Origin: JBFXAF01 sp050184585
Lineage (GTDB): Bacteria; Pseudomonadota; Alphaproteobacteria; Rhizobiales; Rhizobiaceae
Direction of reading: 5' to 3'
NCBI GenBank assembly: GCA_050184585.1
Contig: JBFXAF010000001.1
Span: forward strand, 124,001 to 188,000
Length of the DNA: 64,000 nucleotides
Part shown: piece after piece, positions 43,258 through 52,505 of the stretch
Layout of the letters: every line of letters starts with the position of its first letter
Position numbering within the stretch: position 1 is the stretch's first letter
Notes under the pieces: generated by a model
Databases searched by the model: none
Told to the model about the DNA's origin: nothing
What the model saw: only the letters and a program-made list of their open reading frames with translations
Translations under genes and position numbers: made by a program

Positions 43258-46200
43258 ACGTATCGCACTTTTCGCAGGTGCCGTTCCGGACCATTGTGAA
43301 GTTGTGGCACTCGGAGCATTCGTTGCCCGTGTAGCCGCGCATGATGGACTGCTGCCGGCGCTGGGCGGCGAGCGCCTTGGCGTCGGCCGCCTCGCGCACG
43401 GCGGCGTCCGAGAACAGCCCGGCCGTGAAGCCAGCGCGGCCCTCGGCGTCGTCGGCCGACACGTCGAATGCCTCGTCCTCGGCCATCTCCTTCGCCCGCT
43501 CCTCATAGTCGCGGCGGAAGGCGGTGGCCTCTTCGCGCAGTTCCGCGATCGCCGGCTTGAGCGCCGTGACCGTCGCGCCGCGGCCAGCCCCGCCGAAGGC
43601 GGTCGGGGCCGAGCGGGCAGGGCCGGACGGGTTCAAGAAGCCCTTGGGCTCGGAGCCGACCAGCGTCGGCTTGTGGCCGCGCGTCCAGCCGGTGGAGACG
43701 AGGTTGGTGCGACCCTCCTGGATGCCGCGCCCGAGCGAGGTGTTGGAGAAGTCGGACTGATCGACATGCGCGAGGTCGTGGCGGTCGAGATAGGAGACGG
43801 CCAGTTCGCGAAAAACGTAGTCGAGGATCGAGGTGGCGTTCTTGATGGCGTCGTTGCCGATGACCACGCCCGCCGGCTCGAACTTCGTGAAGGTGAAGGC
43901 CTCGACATACTCTTCCAGCGGCACGCCATATTGCAGGCCGAGCGAGATGGCGATGGCGAAATTGTTCATCATCGCGCGGAAGGCGGCGCCCTCCTTGTGC
44001 ATGTCGATGAAGATCTCCCCGAGCCGTCCGTCGCCGAACTCGCCGGTCCTGAGATACACCTTGTGCCCGCCGACCACGGCCTTCTGGGTATAGCCCTGGC
44101 GGCGGTTCGGCAGTTTTTCCCGGTCGCGCACCACCTTCTCGACGATGCGCTCGACGATGCGCTCCGAGATCGCGGCCGCGCGGGCGGCGGCGGGAGCGGC
44201 GACAAGCTGCTCCACCGCGTCGTCCTCGTCGTCGTCATTGTCGGCGATCAGCGAGGCGTTGAGCGGCTGCGACAGCTTCGAGCCGTCGCGGTAGAGCGCG
44301 TTGGCCTTCAGCGCGAGCTTCCATGACAGCATGTAGGCGTTCTTGGCGTCCTCGACGGTCGCCTCGTTCGGCATGTTGATGGTCTTCGAGATCGCGCCCG
44401 AGATGAAGGGCTGGGCCGCCGCCATCATGCGGATGTGGCTTTCCACCGACAGGTAGCGCTTGCCGATCTTGCCGCAGGGATTGGCGCAGTCGAAGACCGG
44501 GTAGTGCTCGACTTTCAGGAACGGCGCGCCTTCCAGCGTCATCGCCCCGCAGACATGGATGTTGGCGGCCTCGATGTCCTTGCGGGTGAAGCCGAGCGCC
44601 ATCAGCATGTCGAAGGAGACGTCGTTCAACTGCTCGTCGGTGAAGCCGAGCGACACGCGGCAGAATTCCTCGCCGAGCGTCCACTTGTTGAACACGAACT
44701 TGATGTCGAACGCGCCCTTCAGCGCGGCGTTGACCGCCGCGATGCGCTCGTCGTCGAAGCCCTTGGCCTTGAGGCTCGAGGGGTTGATGGCGGGGGCCTG
44801 GTTCAGATTGCCGTGGCCGACGGCGTAGGCGTCGATCTCGGCGATCTGGCTCTCGGAGTAGCCCAGCGTGCGCAGCGCCTCCGGCACCGCGGCGTTGATG
44901 ATCTTGAAATAACCGCCGCCGGCGAGCTTCTTGAACTTGACCAGCGCGAAGTCGGGCTCGATGCCGGTGGTGTCGCAGTCCATGACGAGGCCGATCGTGC
45001 CGGTCGGCGCGATGACGGTCGCCTGTGCGTTGCGGTAGCCGTGCTTCTCGCCCAGCGCCAGCGCGGAATCCCAGGCGACACGCGCCCGCTCCATGAGGAT
45101 CGGCTCGGGGCAGTCGGCGGCGACGAGCGGCACCGGGTTGACCGACAGCTTCTCGTAGCCGCCGGCTTCGCCATGCGCGGCGCGGCGATGGTTGCGCATG
45201 ACGCGCAGCATGGCCTCGCGGTTGCGGTCATAGTCCGGGAAGGCGCCGAGCTCGGAGGCCATCTCGGCGCTCGTCGCATAGGCGACGCCGGTCATGATGG
45301 CGGTGAGCGCGCCACAGATGGCGCGGCCTTGCTTCGAATCGTAGGGGATGCCGCTGGTCATCAGCAGGCCGCCGATGTTGGCGTAGCCGAGGCCGAGCGT
45401 GCGGTATTCGTAGGAGAGGCGGGCGATCTCCTTCGACGGGAACTGCGCCATCATCACCGAGATCTCGAGCACGATGGTCCAGAGACGCACGGTGTGCTCG
45501 TAACGCGCGACGTCGAAGGTCCCGTCGGCGTTGCGGTAGGTCAAAAGGTTGATCGAGGCGAGGTTGCAGGCCGTGTCGTCGAGGAACATGTATTCCGAGC
45601 ACGGGTTCGACGCGCGGATCGGGCCCGCGGCCGGCGAGGTGTGCCAGTCGTTCATCGTCGAGTTGAAGTGCAGGCCGGGATCGGCCGACGCCCAAGCGGC
45701 GTAGCCGATCTTCTCCCACAGGTCGCGGGCCTTCAAGGTCTTGTAGACCTTGCCGTCGAGACGGCGGATCAGCTTCCACTCCGCGTCGGTCTCGACTGCG
45801 CGGAGGAAGTCGTCCTTGAGCGAGACGGAGTTGTTGGAGTTCTGGCCGGAGACGGTGAGGTAGGCCTCCGAATCCCAGTCGGTGTCGTAGGTCTTGAACT
45901 CGAGCGACGTGTAGCCCTGCCTGGCGAACTGGATGACGCGGAAGACGTAGTTCTCCGGCACCGCGTCCTTCTTGGCGTTTCTGATGGCGCGCTTCAGGGC
46001 CGGATTGATCGACGGGTCGAAGCAGTCGTCGTCATGGCCTTCGCAGTTGATGCAGGCCTTCATGATCGCTTCGAGGTGCTTCTTGACGATCTTGGAGCCG
46101 GTGACGAGGGCGGCGACCTTCTGCTCCTCGCGCACCTTCCAGTCGACGAACTCCTCGATGTCCGGGTGGTCGGCGTCGACGATGACCATTTTCGCCGCGC

Positions 46201-47026
46201 GGCGCGTGGTGCCGCCCGACTTGATGGCGCCGGCGGCGCGGTCACCGATTTTCAGGAAGGACATCAGGCCCGACGACTTGCCGCCGCCGGACAGCTTCTC
46301 GCCTTCGCCGCGCAGCATGGAGAAGTTGGAGCCCGTGCCCGAGCCGTACTTGAAGAGCCGCGCCTCGCGGACCCAAAGGTCCATGATGCCGCCCTCGTTG
46401 ACGAGGTCGTCTTGCACGCCCTGGATGAAGCAGGCGTGCGGCTGCGGGTGCTCGTAGGAGGATTTCGACTTGGTCAGCTTCTTGGTGAAGGGGTCGACGT
46501 AATAGTGCCCCTGGCCGGGACCGTCGATGCCATAGGCCCAGTGCAGTCCGGTGTTGAACCATTGCGGCGAGTTCGGCGCGACGCGCTGCGTGGCGAGCAT
46601 GTAGCAGAGCTCGTCCATGAAGGCGCGGGCGTCGTCCTCGGAAGCGAAGTAGCCGCCCTTCCAGCCCCAGTAGGTCCAGGTCCCGGCGAGCCGGTTGAAG
46701 ACCTGGCGCGCGTCGGTCTCGGAGCCGCTGCGCTGGTCCTCGGGCAGGAGGCTGAGGGCCGCCTCGTCAGGGACGGATCGCCACAGGAAGGAGGGGACGT
46801 CGTTCTCCTCGACCTTCTTGAGCCGCGCGGGGACGCCGGCCTTGCGGAAATACTTCTGGGCGAGGATGTCGGCGGCGACCTGTGAGAACTGCGTCGGCAC
46901 GTCGATGCCGTCGAGCCGGAAGACGACGGAGCCGTCCGGATTCTTGATCTCGGAGAGCGCCTTGCGGAACGCGATGTCCGCATATGGGCTCTGCCCGTCC
47001 TTGGTGAAACGCCGCTCGATATGCAT
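43232..47026 (-). CDS. nrdJ: adenosylcobalamin-dependent ribonucleoside-diphosphate reductase (class II)
   Basis: Makes deoxyribonucleotides using coenzyme B12 and works with or without oxygen. The protein has 1,264 residues. The catalytic segment SNPCSEYMF (about 472-480) and DTACNLASINL match class II enzymes. The C-terminal about 28 residues are a Cys-rich zinc-ribbon-like tail (CSECHNF...CEKCDTCGSTSGCS), as in long rhizobial NrdJ. No intein is seen. Its B12 need fits the corrinoid genes at 50-61 kb. NrdR-box-like sites lie about 240-290 bp upstream. Confidence 0.96.
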   Translation of the reverse strand: MHIERRFTKDGQSPYADIAFRKALSEIKNPDGSVVFRLDGIDVPTQFSQVAADILAQKYFRKAGVPARLKKVEENDVPSFLWRSVPDEAALSLLPEDQRSGSETDARQVFNRLAGTWTYWGWKGGYFASEDDARAFMDELCYMLATQRVAPNSPQWFNTGLHWAYGIDGPGQGHYYVDPFTKKLTKSKSSYEHPQPHACFIQGVQDDLVNEGGIMDLWVREARLFKYGSGTGSNFSMLRGEGEKLSGGGKSSGLMSFLKIGDRAAGAIKSGGTTRRAAKMVIVDADHPDIEEFVDWKVREEQKVAALVTGSKIVKKHLEAIMKACINCEGHDDDCFDPSINPALKRAIRNAKKDAVPENYVFRVIQFARQGYTSLEFKTYDTDWDSEAYLTVSGQNSNNSVSLKDDFLRAVETDAEWKLIRRLDGKVYKTLKARDLWEKIGYAAWASADPGLHFNSTMNDWHTSPAAGPIRASNPCSEYMFLDDTACNLASINLLTYRNADGTFDVARYEHTVRLWTIVLEISVMMAQFPSKEIARLSYEYRTLGLGYANIGGLLMTSGIPYDSKQGRAICGALTAIMTGVAYATSAEMASELGAFPDYDRNREAMLRVMRNHRRAAHGEAGGYEKLSVNPVPLVAADCPEPILMERARVAWDSALALGEKHGYRNAQATVIAPTGTIGLVMDCDTTGIEPDFALVKFKKLAGGGYFKIINAAVPEALRTLGYSESQIAEIDAYAVGHGNLNQAPAINPSSLKAKGFDDERIAAVNAALKGAFDIKFVFNKWTLGEEFCRVSLGFTDEQLNDVSFDMLMALGFTRKDIEAANIHVCGAMTLEGAPFLKVEHYPVFDCANPCGKIGKRYLSVESHIRMMAAAQPFISGAISKTINMPNEATVEDAKNAYMLSWKLALKANALYRDGSKLSQPLNASLIADNDDDEDDAVEQLVAAPAAARAAAISERIVERIVEKVVRDREKLPNRRQGYTQKAVVGGHKVYLRTGEFGDGRLGEIFIDMHKEGAAFRAMMNNFAIAISLGLQYGVPLEEYVEAFTFTKFEPAGVVIGNDAIKNATSILDYVFRELAVSYLDRHDLAHVDQSDFSNTSLGRGIQEGRTNLVSTGWTRGHKPTLVGSEPKGFLNPSGPARSAPTAFGGAGRGATVTALKPAIAELREEATAFRRDYEERAKEMAEDEAFDVSADDAEGRAGFTAGLFSDAAVREAADAKALAAQRRQQSIMRGYTGNECSECHNFTMVRNGTCEKCDTCGSTSGCS

Positions 47027-47723
47027 CAGTCCCAGTCCCTTCCAGTCTCAATATATAGCGCTTTTCCACAGGAGTCCCCGTCACTCCCTGCTGGACCAGC
47101 GCGTCCCCTGTCCACCCGCCCGCGACGACGCTGGCGGAACCTGTCCGGCGGCTTTCCGGAACCCCCGGCGGTCGAGCCCCTCGCAAGGCTTGCAACGCCA
47201 TCGTTCCCGGCATTCGCCGGCTCCCTGTCCGACTCTTTTCGTGAGAAGCGGCGCAAGACGCCGTTCCACATTCCTTAGTAGCGAGCATCGGTCCAAGCCA
47301 CTAAATATAGTGTTAACACGGTCCGATTTCCACCATTTTTTCGCCGGCTTCCGTGTCCTGGAACACGCCTGGAGAGGACGCGTGAAAGCCCCCGCTGAGC
47401 GGCTGCACGACCTACCGAAACCTTGGAAATCGGAGAAATCGGGCCACCGTTTGGAGCCGGCGACCATGCTCGAAAACGCGAGCACATGACCCATAAGAGT
47501 CGACTCGCCCGGGGGCGTCAAGGCTTCGTTGGTGAGAGTTTTATGACCCCAACATCTTGTGGGTCAGGAATGTGGATTGCGGGGATGGCGAAGGGCTCGG
47601 ATGCCGGTTTCGGGTCCTGTGGACGTCCACCCGCGTAACGAAACCGGCACTCGCGACGAAGGGGACGCAAGACAGGGCGCGCCCGCGTCTCTATCTTCCA
47701 ACAAACCCTCCCGGAGACGAACA
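47027..47723. other. 697-bp gap between nrdJ and the molybdopterin enzyme gene
   Basis: I see no protein gene here. It holds the divergent promoters. NrdR-type boxes lie at 47266-47313. An inverted repeat TGACCC (47544-47549)/GGGTCA (47561-47566) lies on the other side. I looked for a cobalamin riboswitch on the nrdJ leader (47027-47260, minus strand) and did not find its conserved core. Confidence 0.6.
47266..47313 (-). promoter_or_regulatory. tandem NrdR boxes upstream of nrdJ
   Basis: CCACTAAATATAGTGT at 47298-47313 agrees at 14 of 16 positions with the NrdR consensus (acaCwAtATaTwGtgt). A weaker copy, CCACATTCCTTAGTAG at 47266-47281, starts exactly 32 bp away, the spacing of paired NrdR boxes in E. 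coli (three helical turns). NrdR represses ribonucleotide reductase genes, and nrdJ is the nearest one. Confidence 0.7.
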
Positions 47724-48332
47724 ATGGCCACACGTGGATTTTTCGGTCGCGGACGCGGCGACGAAACGCTCGCTGGCAGGCTGCCGCCCGGCCAGTATCT
47801 CGAATCCGGTTTCCCGGTGCTCTCGGCCGGCCCGACGCCGCGGGTGAAACTCGAGGACTGGTCGTTCACCCTGAAGGACGGGGTGAAGCCGGTGAAGCGC
47901 TGGACATGGGAGGCGTTCAAGGCGCTGCCGCACTCCAGGATGACGCGCGACATCCACTGCGTGACGACCTGGTCGAAGTTCGACACGGCGTGGGAGGGTG
48001 TGCTGGTCGACGACGTGCTGGCCGACGCCGGCATCGCGCCGCCCACGGGTTTCACGCTGGCGCATTCCGTCGACGGCTACACCACCAACGTGCCGACGCT
48101 GGACCTTGTCGGCGGAAAGGCGATGATCGCGACGCTCTACGAGGGCAAGCCGATCACGCCCGACCATGGCGGGCCGGCCAGACTGCTCGTGCCGCACCTC
48201 TATTTCTGGAAGTCGGCCAAGTGGCTTTCCGGACTGCAGTTCACCCAGCGCGACGAAGCCGGGTTCTGGGAGCTGCGCGGCTACCACATGTATGGCGACC
48301 CGTGGCGCGAGCAGCGCTACACGAATGACTGA
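47724..48332 (+). CDS. sulfite-oxidase-like molybdopterin oxidoreductase
   Basis: A 202-residue oxidoreductase molybdopterin-binding domain protein. The likely Mo ligand is Cys79 in DIHCVTTWSKFD. VPHLYFWKSAKW and GFWELRGYHMYGDPW match the SUOX-like family (YuiH-like). No Tat or Sec signal is present, so it should be cytosolic, unlike periplasmic MsrP. GGAGACG precedes the ATG. Its last 8 bp overlap the flavin reductase gene, suggesting a two-component enzyme. The substrate is unknown. Confidence 0.88.
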   Translation: MATRGFFGRGRGDETLAGRLPPGQYLESGFPVLSAGPTPRVKLEDWSFTLKDGVKPVKRWTWEAFKALPHSRMTRDIHCVTTWSKFDTAWEGVLVDDVLADAGIAPPTGFTLAHSVDGYTTNVPTLDLVGGKAMIATLYEGKPITPDHGGPARLLVPHLYFWKSAKWLSGLQFTQRDEAGFWELRGYHMYGDPWREQRYTND

Positions 48333-49074
48333 GGGCTTCGCAACGCCGGCGCTTGCGTGGCAGCAGGCGACGATCGAGCGGGTCGAGACGCGGTCGCGGA
48401 CGCTGAAGAGCTTCTTCCTGCGTCCGTCGAGTCCGTTCGACCACCTGGCCGGCCAGCATGTGGAACTCAGGCTTACCGCGCCCGACGGCTACCAGGCTAG
48501 GCGCGCCTATTCGATCGCGTCGGCTCCTGGTGAGAGCGAGGCGATCGAACTCGGCATCGACCTTCTGCAGAACGGCGAGGTCTCGCCCTACTTCCACGAG
48601 GTCGCCGCCGTCGGCGACGAGATCGAGATGCGCGGGCCGATCGGCGGGCATTTCATCTGGCGCCCCGAGGATGGCGGACCGATGCTCCTGGTCGCCGGCG
48701 GCTCGGGCATCGTGCCGCTGCTCTCGATCGCGCGGCACCGCGCCCGAACGGGCTCGGCGGCGCCGATGCTGCTCCTCTATTCGGCGCGCACCGCCGCCGA
48801 TCTCGCCTGGGGCGACGAACTCGCCACGTTCGCGGGCGAGGGTGCGGGCTTCCAGCTCGCCGTGACGCTGACGCGTGAGACGCCGGCCAATGCCGCCTGG
48901 CTGGACCGGCGCATCGACAGCGCGATGGTGCGTGACTGTCTGGAGCGGCTGCCCGCCCTACCGGTGCGGGTCTACATATGCGGGTCGAACGCCTTCGTTG
49001 GCGCCGCGGCCGACGGCGTCATCGACGCCGGCGTACCGCCGGATATCGTCAGGACGGAACGCTACGGGGAATAG
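48325..49074 (+). CDS. FAD/NAD(P)H ferredoxin-reductase-like protein
   Basis: A 249-residue reductase. RAYSIAS (about 60-66) binds FAD, GGSGIVPLLS (about 125-134) binds the nicotinamide nucleotide, and YICGSNAFV replaces the usual CGxxxF end. No iron-sulfur domain is present. The start overlaps the molybdopterin gene stop, so it likely reduces that enzyme. Its 3' end overlaps the convergent esterase by 26 bp. Confidence 0.88.
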   Translation: MTEGFATPALAWQQATIERVETRSRTLKSFFLRPSSPFDHLAGQHVELRLTAPDGYQARRAYSIASAPGESEAIELGIDLLQNGEVSPYFHEVAAVGDEIEMRGPIGGHFIWRPEDGGPMLLVAGGSGIVPLLSIARHRARTGSAAPMLLLYSARTAADLAWGDELATFAGEGAGFQLAVTLTRETPANAAWLDRRIDSAMVRDCLERLPALPVRVYICGSNAFVGAAADGVIDAGVPPDIVRTERYGE

Positions 49075-49984
49075 CCGGGCGCGCAGCGGCGAATCGCTGG
49101 CGCAGGAACGCGACGATCCGGTCGCGCGCCGCGTGCGCCTCCCTGAGGTCCACCAGCACCCAGTCGTGAAACATCCCCTCGGCGATTTCCAGTTCGACCT
49201 CGACGCCAGCCTGCCGCGCCCTGTCGGCGAAGATGACGCAGTCGGGGCAGAGAATGTCATGCGTGCCGGTCAGGAGCAGGGTCGGGGGCAGGACGGACAG
49301 ATCGCCGTAGAGCGGGCTGATGCGCCAGTCCGCCCGATCGAGTTCGCGGGCATAGTGGCGGATCGCTTCCAGCCCGCCGGGAATGCCGAGCCAAGGGTCG
49401 CGTTCCTCGAGCGCGTGCAGGTCCGGGTTGGCAAGCGTCATGTCGAGGCCGGGCGAGATCAGCACATGCGCGCCGGGCGAGGGCAGCCCCTCGGCCGCAG
49501 CCATCATGGTCATGACGACGGCCATGTTGCCGCCGGCCGAGTCGCCCATGAAGACGATGTCCTGCGGCCGTTCTTCGCCGAGAATCCGACGATAGATATC
49601 CATGCCGAAGCCGAAGATGTCGTCGAAGCCGTGTTCGGGCGCCAGCGGGTAGACCGGCACGGTGATGCGCGAACCCAGCCGTTCCGCCATCTCGGCGATC
49701 AGTTGCCAATGATAGCGCGAAAGCTCGAACACGAAGGCGCCGCCGTGCAGATAGAGGATGCGGGGTCCGCCCCCTTCTTGCAGAGGGAGCACTTCGTAGA
49801 CCACGCGACCGGAGATCGACCGCTGCCTGATCGCCACCCTGCGCGACAGCCGGACAGGAGGGCGATGGTCCTCGTTCAGCCGCGCCGCGGCGATCCAGCG
49901 GTTCATGCCCTCGGCGGAGGCGAACGCCTTCTTTCGGGTGTGGCGAAGGAGCAGGGCGGCGAGGCGGCTCTTCAGGCTCGGCAT
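49049..49984 (-). CDS. alpha/beta-hydrolase of the HSL (hormone-sensitive lipase) family
   Basis: A 311-residue esterase/lipase. The oxyanion motif LHGGAF (about 79-84), nucleophile Ser149 in GDSAGG, Asp243 in THDILCPD and His273 in MFHDW give a complete triad. The ATG at 49984 was taken; an in-frame ATG at 50032 would add 16 residues and neither has a clear Shine-Dalgarno sequence. The C-terminus overlaps the convergent reductase gene. Confidence 0.88.
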   Translation of the reverse strand: MPSLKSRLAALLLRHTRKKAFASAEGMNRWIAAARLNEDHRPPVRLSRRVAIRQRSISGRVVYEVLPLQEGGGPRILYLHGGAFVFELSRYHWQLIAEMAERLGSRITVPVYPLAPEHGFDDIFGFGMDIYRRILGEERPQDIVFMGDSAGGNMAVVMTMMAAAEGLPSPGAHVLISPGLDMTLANPDLHALEERDPWLGIPGGLEAIRHYARELDRADWRISPLYGDLSVLPPTLLLTGTHDILCPDCVIFADRARQAGVEVELEIAEGMFHDWVLVDLREAHAARDRIVAFLRQRFAAARPAIPRSVPS

Positions 49985-50076
49985 GCGACGCGACGCTGGT
50001 TCGGGCGCTTTCGCGCCGGCCGCCCCCTCCATTCCACATGAAGGGCGGCGGCCGCCGACGTCAAGCTGGCGCTGTG

Positions 50077-50265
50077 CTACTGACCGACGAAACCGATGTC
50101 GCGCATCTTGTGCTGACCACGCGTGCGCGGAGCCCAGCGCCACCCGATGTCCTTCTGGACGCTCATCGGAAGGGCGTCGAGCAGCATGCGTGTGCGACGC
50201 TCGGCGCGCGCCTGCATCTGGTTTTCCGCAAAACGCGCCAGGCCTTCGAAGATCGTCATGATCAT
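50077..50265 (-). CDS. DUF1127-family small protein
   Basis: A 62-residue, positively charged protein. The C-terminal MLLDALPMSVQKDIGWRWAP is the YjiS/DUF1127 motif, common in several copies in rhizobia and linked to RNA and phosphate or small-amine metabolism in Agrobacterium. ATG at 50265 is preceded by GAGGGA about 4 nt upstream. The extension past the motif (RTRGQHKMRDIGFVGQ) is longer than usual. Confidence 0.82.
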   Translation of the reverse strand: MIMTIFEGLARFAENQMQARAERRTRMLLDALPMSVQKDIGWRWAPRTRGQHKMRDIGFVGQ

Positions 50266-50416
50266 AGTCCCTCAACAGGTCAGGCCGGTGTTCGACCCTT
50301 GGATGCGAGGGCAATAGAGGCCGAAAGTTTCGGCTTCGTGGCGGCGAACCGGCCAAGCAGGACCAATCGGTTGCGCCACGGAAACAGTTTGTGTGCAAAT
50401 GAATTGCCGGCGCCGG

Positions 50417-52492
50417 TCAGCCGCGCTCCCGCCTTGCGGCGCGCTCCTCTCTCGAGCGACGGCGTGGTGCGCCGTCTCCGGCCGCCGCCGCCTCCACCGT
50501 CTTGCGCGGCGGCAGCAGCACCTGTTCCGCCAGCCTCGGGAACGGGTCGACCTTGTTGGGCAGCGCCATCGCGTCGATGAAGAGCTGCTGGAAGTGCGGC
50601 TCCAGCGCGGTCTCGATCTTTTCGATCTTCGCCACTTCGCGCTCGATCTCGCGACGATGATCGCGATTGAGCAACGCCATGAGCGCGCCCGTTCCGGCGG
50701 CGTTGCCGACAGCCTTGACCTCAGCGAGATCGCAGTCGGGGATCAGTCCCAGCACCATCGCGTATCTGGGGTCGATGAAGGAACCGAAGGCGCCCGCGAA
50801 GCGGATCGTGTCGACGGTCGCCACGCCCTGCTTCTCCATCAGAAGCTTCACCCCGGCATAGAGCGCGGCCTTGGCGAGCTGGATGGCGCGCACGTCGTTC
50901 TGGGTGACGGTGATCCTCGGCTCTCCCTCCCGCCCCTGCCGCAGCAGATAGGAGAAGGTCCTGCCGTTCTGGATGATGCGCGGGCTCCTGGCCGCAAGCG
51001 CCCCATCGATGACGCCGTCTTCGGAAATGATCCCGGCAAGGTACATCTCGGCAACGACCTCGATGATGGCCGAGCCGCAGATGCCGGTGACCCCGGTCGT
51101 CCAGGACGCGTCCTCGAAGCCCTCCTCGTCGGACCATCTGTCGACGCCGATGATGCGGTACTTGGGCTCGAGCGTTTCGGGGTCGATCCGGACACGCTCG
51201 ATCGCGCCGGGCGCGGCGCGCTGGCCCGACGAGATCTCCGCGCCCTCGAAGGCGGGTCCGGTCGGCGACGACGCCGCCACCACGCGCGCGCTGTTTCCGA
51301 GCACGATCTCGGCATTGGTGCCGACATCGACCAACAGCATCATGCGATCCTGGCGGTAGGGGCCTTCCGACAGCGTCGCGCCGGCCGCGTCGGCGCCGAC
51401 ATGGCCGGCGATGCAGGGCAGGGTGTAGTAGCGGGCGCCGCGGTTCACATCGATGCCGATCTCCTGTGTCCAGCCCTGCACGGCGCCAGATACGGCGAGC
51501 GCGAAGGGCGCCTGGCCGAGCTCGGTCGGGTCGATGCCGAGAAACAGGTGGTGCATGATCGGGTTGCCGACGAAGACGCAGTCGAAGATGTCCTCGCGGC
51601 TCACGCGGCCTTCCTCGCAGACCTTGCCGATCAGCTGGTTGACGGCGTCGCGGACGGCCTTCGTCATGGCCTCGCGACCGTCGGGGTTCATCATCACGTA
51701 GGAAACGCGGCTCATCAGATCCTCGCCGAAGCGGATCTGCGGGTTGGATGTGCCCGAAGAGGCGACGATGCGGCCCGAAAGCAGCGAGACGAGGTGCATG
51801 GCGATCGTCGTCGATCCGATGTCGCAGGCGACGCCATAGGCCTCGTTCTTGAGGCCGGGATAGAGCGCGATCAGCGTCGCGCGCGAGAACTCCATGTCCT
51901 TGTGTATCGCCGCGGTGACCGCCCAGTTCTCCTTGCGCAGGATCTTCTGGATTTCCGGGATCATGTGCTGGGCGACGCGGAGATCCTTCCAGCCCCAGTC
52001 CTTCTCCAGGATCGTCTTCAGCCGCTCGAGATCGCCGGTCGGCTTGTGCATGTCGGGCTGCTCGACTTCGACGTAGCACATCTGCACGGCGGAGTTGCGC
52101 TCGATCACCCGGTCGCTGGCGGCCTTGCGGACCACCTGCGCATTGATGACGGTGTCCTGCGGCACGTCGATCACGAGGTCGCCGAGGATCAGCGCGGAGC
52201 AGGACAGCCGGCGGGCATCGGGCAGGCCGCGTACCCGTTCGTAGCGTTCCTCCTTGGGGCCTTTTGGCGAGATGTGATCGAGTGCCGAGACGATCTTGTG
52301 CTTGGCGAAATTGCCCTCCTGCACCTCGATCTGGCAGCGCCCGCACGTGGCGCGGCCGCCGCACACGCTCTCGACGTAGACGCCGAGCGAGCGAGCCGCG
52401 TCGAGCACCGGGGTGCCGACGGGGAACCGCCCGCGCTTGCCGGACGGCATGAACAGCACGAGCGGATCGGTGATGTTGGGCGAGGGGTTCAT
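50417..52492 (-). CDS. ASKHA-domain corrinoid reactivase (RACE/RamA-like) with [2Fe-2S] domain
   Basis: Probably uses ATP and reducing power to return inactive Co(II)-corrinoid to Co(I). The protein has 691 residues. An N-terminal plant-type [2Fe-2S] domain (Cys44, Cys50, Cys53 and Cys98) is followed by a linker. The ASKHA/DUF4445 domain has a nucleotide-binding start ACDIGSTT (about 222-229), then VDVGTNAEIVLG and GVTGICGSAIIEV. This is the layout of reductive activators of corrinoid-dependent methyltransferases. A Lys/Arg-rich tail ends it. It is 13 bp after the methyltransferase gene. Confidence 0.9.
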   Translation of the reverse strand: MNPSPNITDPLVLFMPSGKRGRFPVGTPVLDAARSLGVYVESVCGGRATCGRCQIEVQEGNFAKHKIVSALDHISPKGPKEERYERVRGLPDARRLSCSALILGDLVIDVPQDTVINAQVVRKAASDRVIERNSAVQMCYVEVEQPDMHKPTGDLERLKTILEKDWGWKDLRVAQHMIPEIQKILRKENWAVTAAIHKDMEFSRATLIALYPGLKNEAYGVACDIGSTTIAMHLVSLLSGRIVASSGTSNPQIRFGEDLMSRVSYVMMNPDGREAMTKAVRDAVNQLIGKVCEEGRVSREDIFDCVFVGNPIMHHLFLGIDPTELGQAPFALAVSGAVQGWTQEIGIDVNRGARYYTLPCIAGHVGADAAGATLSEGPYRQDRMMLLVDVGTNAEIVLGNSARVVAASSPTGPAFEGAEISSGQRAAPGAIERVRIDPETLEPKYRIIGVDRWSDEEGFEDASWTTGVTGICGSAIIEVVAEMYLAGIISEDGVIDGALAARSPRIIQNGRTFSYLLRQGREGEPRITVTQNDVRAIQLAKAALYAGVKLLMEKQGVATVDTIRFAGAFGSFIDPRYAMVLGLIPDCDLAEVKAVGNAAGTGALMALLNRDHRREIEREVAKIEKIETALEPHFQQLFIDAMALPNKVDPFPRLAEQVLLPPRKTVEAAAAGDGAPRRRSREERAARRERG

Positions 52493-52505
52493 TTCCCGGG
52501 CACGA

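Noticed and set aside
44435..46885. Long plus-strand open frame (816 codons) opposite nrdJ
   Set aside because: It is a shadow of nrdJ codon bias in a GC-rich genome. The translated product has no recognisable domain and nrdJ is certain.
47027..47260. Cobalamin riboswitch in the nrdJ leader
   Set aside because: I looked on the minus strand for the conserved core (GCCACTG-like and AGCCAGGAGACC-like boxes) and did not find it.
49049..49074. 26-bp overlap of convergent reductase and esterase genes as a sign of misannotation
   Set aside because: Both proteins keep family-typical C-termini; short convergent overlaps are common in compact genomes.
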